Positions 9,381 through 16,190 of a stretch of 16,190 nt of DNA are shown in pieces (position 1 is the stretch's first letter; each line of letters starts with the position of its first letter). Where the stretch lies: the NCBI GenBank assembly GCA_027576995.1, contig JANBQC010000624.1, positions 1 to 16,190 of the forward strand, in the 5' to 3' direction. A program made the translations under genes and the position numbers. Source of the DNA: Dimargaris cristalligena. Lineage: Eukaryota > Kickxellomycota > Dimargaritomycetes > Dimargaritales > Dimargaritaceae. Under the pieces are notes generated by a model. That model was given only the letters and a program-made list of their open reading frames with translations, did no database searches and was not told where the DNA came from.

Positions 9381-10189
9381 GCACCCCTCCGGGACTACCC
9401 CGGCAGTCATGGTTAACGGTCTCCTCCGTTCCGCTGCCCGCCTACTCCAACGCGCTGTTTTCGGTCGCCTGGGCGGTATACGAGTGGGGTCTTAATACAT
9501 GGCGGAATGGAGTGCGGGTGGGGGGCCTCGGCAGGTCGGCTGTCGTGGATTCTCATTGCGCTTTGCGTTCTGTGTGGGCTTTATCAACTGCAGCCGATTT
9601 TACTGTCACTAACCTAATATAGCCAACGGGCGGTGTCCGAATTTTAATGATATACAAATCTTCATGCATACATATCGATATAAATAAAATAAACGGGCAG
9701 ATTATCTGGCCCTTATCATTATTATACGACTGACCACTTAGTTGAGTGTTTTCGGTGAGGGTTATGAAGAACAGAGGGGCTATTGGACTTGTCAGTTGGT
9801 CATAATTCTGGGTGGATATATCCTGGTTGGTTAATTCAGTCAATTTAATCATAATATTCAACACTATACGGGCATGGCATTATGGTCGCAGGTGCGCTAT
9901 GGGAGAATATGGGGGTTTATTTCGGGATGGCCAGGGTATTGAGGGATTTCAAGAGTATCCCCAAAATATAAAATCAATTGAATTAAACAGCTAGTAGGCA
10001 CCAGCATCAGAATGCTAGGATTGAAAAGGAAGAGTGGTTTTGCGGTACACAGATTGGGTTGGAATAGTCGCAGCAATAAAATCACTAGATTATCTTTGAG
10101 GGTTTTCGGTTATATACATTTCTTTCTGGAGTTTTTTTAGAAAAGAACTTAGTAACTAAAATTGGTGTTAATAAATTAGGAGGGTGAGG
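9381..10189. other. SAS10 3' flank and spacer
   Basis: Overlapping AATAAA-type signals at about 9684-9694 may serve SAS10 polyadenylation. A short stretch at 9899-9919 (GGGAGAATATGGGGGTTTAT) resembles the interior of MITE M5 and could be a fragment. No gene is supported. Confidence 0.4.
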
Positions 10190-11095
10190 CTAGCGGGGAA
10201 GGAGGGGGTCGCAGAGCAATTCGCTGATGGGAAATCCAGAACAATGTCGGGCCAGATGTCGCCCTTGGCGGCAGCGGAAGCAGGTGCCTTGGGCCTGGCA
10301 CTGTCGACGCTCTCGGAGGGTCAAGGTTTGACGCCAGTCTAGTTCCATAGATGCCAGGTTTGTTTAGTGTACCGGGGACCTAGGTTGGGGATTCAGGGGC
10401 CGGTTGTGAAAAGGCCGATTATGCTGGCTGGAAAATCGGGCCGTAAACGGAGAGGAATTCCCCAAATCCAGGGCCTTTATCAGGGCTTCGGTCAAGGTAG
10501 TCAAGTGGGTAACACCCGCAACTAGTAAGTCCTGGCGTAGGGAAGGATGCAACCCATCTAAGAAATACTTCAGCTGATCACTGGTATGCATACCGGGAAT
10601 ACATAGAACCAAGTTGTTAAATTTGGAAATATAGTTGGACGAGGAGTTGCCTTGGCGCAATTGGCCTAATTGGTTTCGAAGAGCGAGACTCAAGTCTTTG
10701 TTTAAAAATTGGATAGTAATAGACTGCTTGAAAGCAGACCAGGCCATAATAGGTAATTGCATAAGAGTAAGGTTAGGGTGGGATTGGGCTTCATCCGATA
10801 GGGTACGACAAAACCAGGTAGCAGCCAGGCCATCTAAGGATTCAGAGGCAAAGGTCGCCCAGTGGGAATTGGGAATATCGCGGACTTCACAGAATAACTC
10901 CATACGCCGGAGCCAGGCCAATGGGTCGTCTCAAAAAGTTCCTTGAAAACGGGGAGGAGTGCCATATCCGGTTATTGCCTGGAAGGGCCGCTGGGACACG
11001 GTGGAGGCTATAGCCACTACAGTCTCAGTTACAGGGTTTCCCACAATGGGGATATGTTCATCAATTGGCCTGGAATGATCAGCAAGGGGATCCAT
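10190..11095 (-). pseudogene. Ty3-like retrotransposon gag with CCHC zinc knuckle, two in-frame stops
   Basis: Gag forms the structural shell of LTR retrotransposon particles, and the zinc knuckle binds the element RNA. One frame runs from ATG at 11095 to TAG at 10192-10190 (302 codons). It is broken only by TGA at 10933-10931 (codon 55) and TAA at 10366-10364 (codon 244). The core has the Retrotrans_gag pattern: PPRFQGTF, stop, DDPLAWLRRMELF, then WATFASESLDGLAATWF, WSAFKQSITIQF and LRQLRQ-type spacing with YISKFNNLV. After the second stop the same frame reads CFRCRQGRHLARHC, an exact C-x2-C-x4-H-x4-C knuckle (10282-10241). No protease, reverse transcriptase or integrase follows, and the sequence after 10190 is unrelated. 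The copy is a truncated relic, although the intact frame suggests it is fairly young. Confidence 0.85.
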
Positions 11096-11158
11096 GCTGG
11101 TGGAATAAAGGGGGGAAATACGTATATATAGAAGCCATTCAAATTAGGGAATGTAATA

Positions 11159-11167
11159 CTGCTACCA
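11159..11167 (-). other. Primer-binding-site-like motif of the gag element
   Basis: The minus strand reads TGGTAGCAG, which complements the 3' end (CTGCTACCA) of eukaryotic initiator tRNA-Met, the usual primer for Ty1/Ty3-type elements. It lies 63 bp before the gag ATG, where a PBS is expected. The match stops after nine bases. Confidence 0.45.
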
Positions 11168-11300
11168 AGCGTAGAAATATTTAGCGAAGGTATGAATAAT
11201 CAGGGGAAAATATAAATAATTAACAGGAACCTAAGAATAAGAAGCAGGTTGTTAGGCCCAGATGGACGCAGAAGCTGCTGGTATTTATACAACGTGAAAA
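11168..11300 (-). mobile_element. Probable 5' LTR remnant (R/U5 side) of the gag element
   Basis: Reading the minus strand, a TATA box (TATAAATAC, 11289-11281) sits about 115 bp before the PBS-like motif and is followed by transcribed-type sequence, as in an LTR. No second LTR was found downstream of gag and the expected CA at the LTR end is absent, so the outer border is unknown. Confidence 0.35.
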
Positions 11301-12587
11301 CTGTGATAAAAGGAGACGCTGCTGATTATAATTAAATGATATCTATATTTACATATGCTGAACTGGTTGGACAACTAATACCTTTGATAAAGTGTGAGCT
11401 TGTGGTTGTGCTGATGTAATGGGTGTGGGTTTAGTTGGTGATTTGTATTACTGCAAAGCGCAGGGTTGGAGAGTGTCTATTTTTTGCCGATGTTATCGCG
11501 TACGATTATTTCCATAATTACACCTGTTGTTTCGACGGAAGCGTTATTATCAGCCCAGCGAAAGTGTCAATCACCACTTCTGAAACCGTGGGTAGAAAGT
11601 AGTCACAGATATCAAAGTCCGATAACGGCAAACAGAGGCTGTCGATGATAAAAATGGTGGATTGATAAATTCGACGGTAAACACAAGTGCCTTCGGATAC
11701 AACTAAAATAATTTTAATATGAGAGAAAGAACCGCAAGGAGCAGAGCTAGATGCCCGCGGTTAATTTTATTGAGTTACATAATAGTAATAATCAAGATTG
11801 GGACGAAGTCCCGAGTATAGAATGATATAGTAATGGCTAGAATACAGTCCCGAGTTTAGGACGAGCTAATCAGAGAGATAGAATCGGTGGGACAGGGGAA
11901 ATGAATTTCCAACAAAAAATTCTTCGCTGGTGACCGATGAGCACCTCCAGTGCTATTATGGCCATTTCTGATGCACGATAAATTTAAACCTGCCGTTCTT
12001 ATACCTAATTCGGGGAGCGTGAGCGCGAGTATGATTATGATTATGAGTTCGATTTCCCGTCTGTGTCAATCATTATATTTACTACAATTATTTACTTATA
12101 AGTATATTTAAGATTTCTTTTATAAATAGCATTAGTATTTGTCAAATATCATAATGTCACGAATAGCTCGTCACCGTTCTATCTTTCCAAAGGAGATAAC
12201 ACTCTTCAACATCGTCATCAACCCCAATTGTGCGGCCTATATCCACTAGGAAGCGATGCCTTATCCTAAGCACCCCGCCCATGTCCGGTTCTTCTCCACC
12301 CGGTAGGACCACACCGAATCCCCTCCCGTAACCCCAAGCCCTGGTACTACATGAAATTATATACTTGCTTACATGCAGCACAGCAGGACCTATATTGCAC
12401 TATAATTAGACCAACCTTCACAGTATTATTAATAGGCACCGTTATATTGACGAAAATATCTTATATTCATTTGACAGTGATCAGTGATAAATGATAAATG
12501 CCTGTTATTTTATTGACTGGTGCTGTTTGACCGCTGAATTGCGCCAATAATTTTATGTTAAATGATTCGAAAGGAGTTACAACCGAC
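11301..12587. other. AT-rich spacer with unassigned open frames
   Basis: No known gene is recognised. Open stretches without a convincing start include 11436-11602 (+), which reads AKRRVGECLFFADVIAYDYF, and 11760-11518 (-). A third, 12381-12157 (-), reads GFGVVLPGGEEPDMGG and ends at TGA. Any could be relics of transposon genes, but none matches a family by eye. Short direct repeats of TCCCGAGT occur near 11809 and 11848. Confidence 0.3.
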
Positions 12588-12745
12588 TGAGTTAAGCGAA
12601 GGTGGCCGGCAACAGTATGGCGGATGGCTTGGCCAAAAAATGCGTAGGCAATGCAGCGTTGGATTTGGATGAATTTCAACAGAGCGAAAAATTGGTTTGG
12701 GATGAAAAGACAACGATAACGTGGGCGGTATCGTATTTTAGCTAG
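12588..12745 (+). pseudogene. Broken RNase H domain fragment of a retroelement
   Basis: RNase H of retroelements degrades the RNA strand after reverse transcription. Its C-terminal signature is W-V-K-G-H...G-N-x-x-A-D-x-L-A. Here, one frame reads TGA-V-K-R (TGA at the Trp position, 12588), and after a frame change of +2 it reads VAGNSMADGLAKKC from 12602 and runs to TAG at 12743. The A-D in NSMAD is the last catalytic Asp motif. The His of the motif and about two residues are missing, which fits a small deletion. The stop and the frameshift make it non-functional. Upstream sequence did not yield the TDG start of the domain. It lies on the opposite strand to the gag relic, so it is a separate element. 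Confidence 0.5.
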
Positions 12746-12805
12746 TGAAACCGGTCTCACTAACCGAAGATCAAGATATTTAGTCGAAGTGGGCGAATCT
12801 GGTGG

Positions 12806-13165
12806 TTATTCAATGGGCCCATTTTTATCCGTCATGGACCCATCGGCCTTTGCTGGTTTACTATTGTAATTCTTAAAGGCTTCCTTGGGTTCACGTGGCT
12901 TTATGGCTTTTGGTTTCGTGCCCAATGGGATCACCTTCTTCCCGGACCCACTGTTCCTGTTGACATTCTTGCTGACCATATTAGTACCCATATTGTTTTT
13001 TTGTTTGGCCCGACGGCTCAGGTGGACGAAGTTGGACTCGGTGACGCTATGCACATGGTGGGGGGCCGCGGTGGCCGGTTGCGTGGTCAAAACAAGGAGA
13101 GCCAAGCTGCCGAGAGCGATGCACAGAACTCGACGGGAAATACGGAAGGATTGGAAGGCGTGCAT
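12806..13165 (-). CDS. Small secreted basic protein (119 aa), unknown function
   Basis: No family is recognised. The ATG at 13165 starts a classic signal peptide. Residues 1-12 carry Arg (RISRR), residues 13-28 are hydrophobic (VLCIALGSLALLVLTT), and a QPATAA cleavage region predicts cutting after Ala34. A dibasic RR at 51-52 could be a Kex2-type processing site. The mature part is Lys/Asn/Ser/Gly rich, hydrophilic, cysteine-free and without repeats, ending at TAA 12808-12806. It is a single exon with CpG-rich codons. A decayed paralog lies at 1112-1372, and conservation is strongest in the signal peptide and promoter. The mature half differs completely, which suggests fast change or replacement. 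Small secreted proteins of fungi often act at the cell wall or on a host, but no role can be assigned. Confidence 0.7.
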   Translation of the reverse strand: MHAFQSFRISRRVLCIALGSLALLVLTTQPATAAPHHVHSVTESNFVHLSRRAKQKNNMGTNMVSKNVNRNSGSGKKVIPLGTKPKAIKPREPKEAFKNYNSKPAKADGSMTDKNGPIE

Positions 13166-13865
13166 GGTAGCAGGGGTTGGTGTGGGGATAAGGAAGGGGG
13201 AAAGTAGATGGCCAAAAACTCACTACATATCGTTGGCAGGTTCAGAATTGAATGGAAGAAGATATTTAGCATATAAAGTTCGTCTGATGAACAAAAATTA
13301 ATATGGGTGAAATTCAAACCAGCTGTATAGGGTTTTACATAGTACATGTATGGGTGAATATGTGGGAGAATAGCTTTTAACCAGCAATATTGGCCTCATC
13401 CAATGGATTTTTCGTTATACAGCCTGAATGAACTTCTCCTATATACCTCCTAAACCAATTACTTGGCTATACCAAGTGGTCCGAAAAGACCGTAAACGAT
13501 AAATTCCTAGTGTAAAGCTTACCGGTGATAGTGGAGAGAACTTATAGAAGTAAGGAGTGGATGGAGGGTCAATGTAAAATAGGAGGATGTGGAATGCAAT
13601 GATATACTCTCCTACACAGGCCGACGGATGGGATATTTATATGGAATTACTAAAGCGGAATAATTCACACCAATGCCCGAATTAAACAGTCACCAAGCAA
13701 TATGTGCAGGAGGGTATATATGATATGATAGAGATGGCGGAGATGGATAGGGTGAAATTGATCAGCAGACGGCTACGAGCCGCCAATAAATTAATCATGA
13801 TAGCCACAGTGGCAGACATTTTCAACCCCAACCTTTTACCCCCAAACCTGCGCCTCTAGTCCCAT
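13020..13865 (-). repeat. Segmental duplication S, copy 2 (CpG-retaining)
   Basis: Inverted partner of 270-1265, covering the 5' third and about 700 bp upstream of the secreted-protein gene. It keeps CpG where copy 1 has TG or CA (for example CCAACGATATG against CCAATGGTATG, and ATGCACGCC against ATGCATGCC). It contains MITE M4, absent from copy 1, and lacks the 291 bp insertion found there. Ends are approximate. Confidence 0.8.
13301..13444 (+). mobile_element. MITE copy M4, in the secreted-gene promoter
   Basis: About 144 bp: ATATGGGTGAAATTCAAACC at one end and GTTATACAGCCTGAATGAAC then TTCTCCTATAT at the other. It interrupts duplicated segment S 136 bp upstream of the secreted-protein ATG. 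Copy 1 is continuous across the matching point near 971-980, so it is an empty site. It could alter promoter activity. Confidence 0.85.
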
Positions 13866-15257
13866 AACCAACTTGTTTCGTAGCTAACGGCGTACTGCAC
13901 CCTTTGTTCTAATGAATACTGTAGTGTTTCGGGCTGCTCGATTCTCTTTGGGTTTTGGTTTTGTATGTCGCCGTATAAGATAGACCTACCCTTGAGCTGC
14001 TGTGTGGTGTGCCGATACAATCGAGTTGCCCTATGATGAGCGATCGTGGGTGCACGATAAAGAATGACATTTTTGATAAGTAAGAGAGTATTCGTAGTTT
14101 TCACTCCTCCAAAGGGGGTTCGGTCACGGTGACTGTCGCCGGTTAAGCGAGGGAAGACAGAGGGAAGGAGTGCAGACGGGAAGTCATAGGGAAGTAAAGT
14201 CAAAATGGGATTATAGAAGGGGAGGAAAGGGGGTGGACGGAACGAGAAACAGTTTAAAAGACCAAATGCAAATCCTGATTTACACGGCGCTTTGATAAGT
14301 CGTTGTTTTTATAATTAAATAAAACATCTATATGATTTACGCCCCAATCGATGTCTTTATATTCTGCCCTCTTATCCTTACCACTCATTATCTAAAGCCT
14401 GGGGAGTTCATTTACCCGGGATATTATTCAACGTGCTGTTAGAATTGTGCTAGGAGAAGGGGGAAGTGACGATGGGACATGTTGAACCCCCTCTAATATG
14501 AGGCTAAAGCCACTCTCCGAAATTTCTCTAGGTAATGTGAAACATACCCAAAAATCCGATTATCGAGGACCCTACCGACCATAGTCAATAAAAAAGGGGA
14601 AATCCATAGCCCAGCGCTGCTTTGTTTAGCCCCAAGAGAGAGGGAGAAAGAGGGAGAGAGAGGATGTGAGGGAACGGAAAATAGATAGGCCTCGCTGCCT
14701 TGCATTAGCTCCCCCATCCAAAGAAATAGTGTTCGTTGTGGAAACAGGGCTCTTCCTATGCCCCAACATATCCCTTAATCTACCATCAGGCAGTTGTTAA
14801 GCCACCTGCCTCTGGGGGCTTTACTAATAGATATACTTGAATCGTTCAGTTATCACCCCCTCTGAGGCTCTATTTTTAATAGAGTCCTTCATTTTAATCG
14901 AATATATATATATAGTGAAGCAAACATCTGAGTATTATTCCTATGGCTTGTTTGCATACTTAAGAATTACGACTGAACCCCCACCCTATCACAACCACAG
15001 TAAGTCCAAAAACTCCGAATTCAACCAATAAGGACTGTAATTTGGCCAATTACAAGATGAAGAGAAGGACGACAGGATGGCAGGATATTTCCTTGAATTG
15101 AATTGACTAAATTTGAAGTCAAAATATTGGTTTGGTAAATAAAGAAAAACAGTGAGCATATCACCAGAAAGTGCCAACCAGGGTGTGTATGCTCCAGGAA
15201 TTAGAGATTGGGTATATTGCTGCCCTCTTATTCTCAGTAGTGATATATGCAATCTTA
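13866..15257. other. Spacer with no recognised gene
   Basis: Open frames at 13856-14203 and 14493-14717 (both minus) have no family resemblance. The second overlaps a GA-rich run and is doubtful. The 5' half has more G and CpG than the rest, so an unrecognised gene cannot be excluded. An AT run lies at 14902-14915. Confidence 0.35.
14634..14664. repeat. GA-rich simple tract
   Basis: A purine run of the form AGAGAGAGGGAGAAAGAGGG continuing to 14664, with no interruption by pyrimidines. Confidence 0.8.
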
Positions 15258-15401
15258 ATATGGGTGAAATTCAAACCAGCTGTATAAAATTTTACATAAT
15301 TCATATATGGGAGAATATGGGGGATTGAATATTCTAACCAGTAATTTTGACTCCATCTAATGGATGGTTTGTTATACAGCCTGGATGAACTTCACCCATA
15401 T
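15258..15401 (+). mobile_element. MITE copy M5
   Basis: 144 bp with the best preserved ends: ATATGGGTGAAATTCAAACC and CTGGATGAACTTCACCCATAT, inverted repeats of about 27 bp. It abuts repeat copy B exactly at 15402. It contains no CpG, unlike M2, M3 and M4. Confidence 0.85.
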
Positions 15402-15996
15402 GTATCAAAATCAGTTAAATATTTGGTCATGCAAAAAACAATGATGAACAATAATGGAGTTAAGATTAATAATGGGATGTATTGTATATACAAATGGGCA
15501 GGTAAAAATAATCAAAGGAAAATAATCCTTTGGTGTTTGAATTACTGTGACCAGTTGATGGAACTAGGTGATAATAACACCTAGTTTCCAATCATAAGAA
15601 CAGCTTTGATCACAGTGACAGATAAACATAATAAATATTTACTGCTCACTAAAATTGAATGTCTTGCATTATCTATTGAACTATATAGCTAGTTTGGCAT
15701 TGACAACTAAGTCTTGGCTAACTATATATAACTCATACCACCACCCCGCAGAAGCAAATACAGTATTCCCCTTACCCTTACCCTTACACTTACCAACCAC
15801 CACTTTGTCCAGCCATCCATATTAACTCCCTTCAGCTGAATTTTTCCAGTTTAGTTGACTAGTTAAATAGCTCACCCTCTCACCTAACAACACACTACTC
15901 ACCAGTCCTAGTTATGGCCATAGACCAAAGAAGCATATATGTTCAATACAGTACCAGTATTATTGTGATAGTAAATCTCTACCATAAGGTATTATG
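15402..15996 (-). repeat. Dispersed ~590 bp repeat, copy B (CpG-depleted)
   Basis: Inverted partner of 3024-3612. At least 14 CpG positions of copy A read TG or CA here, and one CpG is kept (15747). It includes a short CCCTTA triplet repeat at 15768-15787, of which copy A has a shorter version. The hairpin at 15560-15589 has a stronger stem than in copy A. Confidence 0.85.
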
Positions 15997-16190
15997 TTTT
16001 GGAAATATAGATTGAATGGTGTAGTGAACTTACCACATTTTTTACCTACTTTTATTTTTAATCCATTTTTCGCACTTATTGGAAGTACACCCCTGATGAG
16101 TGAATGAGCCCCTCCCCTGCCCCTGACAAGTATGGTCATTTTTCCTCCACTTTTATTATTATATTGTTTTTTCTATTATTATATTTTATA

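Larger units (their letters stand above)
15072..16190. other. CpG-depleted tract (right edge)
   Basis: Only two CG dinucleotides occur, at 15747 and 16071. The tract covers M5, repeat copy B and the last 200 bp. The final stretch (16130-16190) is T-rich with repeated ATTATTATAT motifs. It mirrors the left edge of the window. Confidence 0.85.

Noticed and set aside
8497..9495. Long open frame (332 codons) overlapping SAS10
   Set aside because: It is a shadow of the GC-rich SAS10 last exon in another frame. Its Pro/Trp/Arg/Thr-rich composition is typical of such artefacts.
13856..14203. 115-codon minus-strand frame
   Set aside because: No recognisable family. It partly overlaps the end of duplication S, where copy 1 shows no corresponding coding signal.
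15768..15787. CCCTTA triplet repeat resembling a telomere
   Set aside because: The unit reads GGGTAA on the other strand, not the GGGTTA of TTAGGG telomeres. It has only three units and is part of a dispersed repeat.
1..16190. CRISPR array, rRNA or bacterial-type operon
   Set aside because: No regularly spaced direct repeats, no rRNA-like sequence, and the genes carry spliceosomal introns.

Overview
The window looks like fungal nuclear DNA. Two genes with short introns and consistent GTAAGT donors sit head to head in the middle, including a clear Sas10/Utp3 ribosome-biogenesis protein. Around them is gene-poor, AT-rich DNA full of small transposon relics. The lineage cannot be fixed from the sequence; an early-diverging fungus is only a guess.

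Layout. 1-1787 is an almost CpG-free tract (one CpG). It holds a decayed copy of a small secreted-protein gene with its promoter, interrupted by a 291 bp TA-flanked insertion. 2135-4601 holds three copies of a ~145 bp MITE (M1-M3), a ~590 bp repeat (copy A), and an isolated minus-strand coding fragment ending in a Tudor-like segment (2616-2764). 4722-5711 (minus) is a two-exon gene for a four-pass, Tim17-like mitochondrial membrane protein. After an 826 bp divergent intergenic region, 6538-9380 (plus) is the four-exon SAS10 gene. 10190-11095 (minus) is a gag pseudogene of a Ty3-like LTR retrotransposon with a CCHC zinc knuckle, and a primer-binding-site-like motif and TATA box lie upstream of it. 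12588-12745 (plus) is a broken RNase H fragment from another retroelement. 12806-13165 (minus) is the intact small secreted-protein gene, inside an inverted second copy of the 1 kb segment from the left edge and carrying MITE M4. 15258-15996 holds MITE M5 and the inverted copy B of the ~590 bp repeat, again in CpG-poor DNA.

The strongest signal is not a gene system but a mutation pattern. Two independent repeat pairs (A/B and the secreted-gene segment) each have one CpG-containing copy and one copy in which nearly every CpG reads TpG or CpA. In the gene copy this turns Arg codon 12 (CGA) into a TGA stop. This is the footprint expected from CpG methylation and deamination confined to the window edges, while the central genes keep a normal CpG content. 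The two central genes have housekeeping roles (mitochondrial membrane, small-subunit rRNA processing) and no evident joint pathway. The secreted protein and the repeats form the accessory part.
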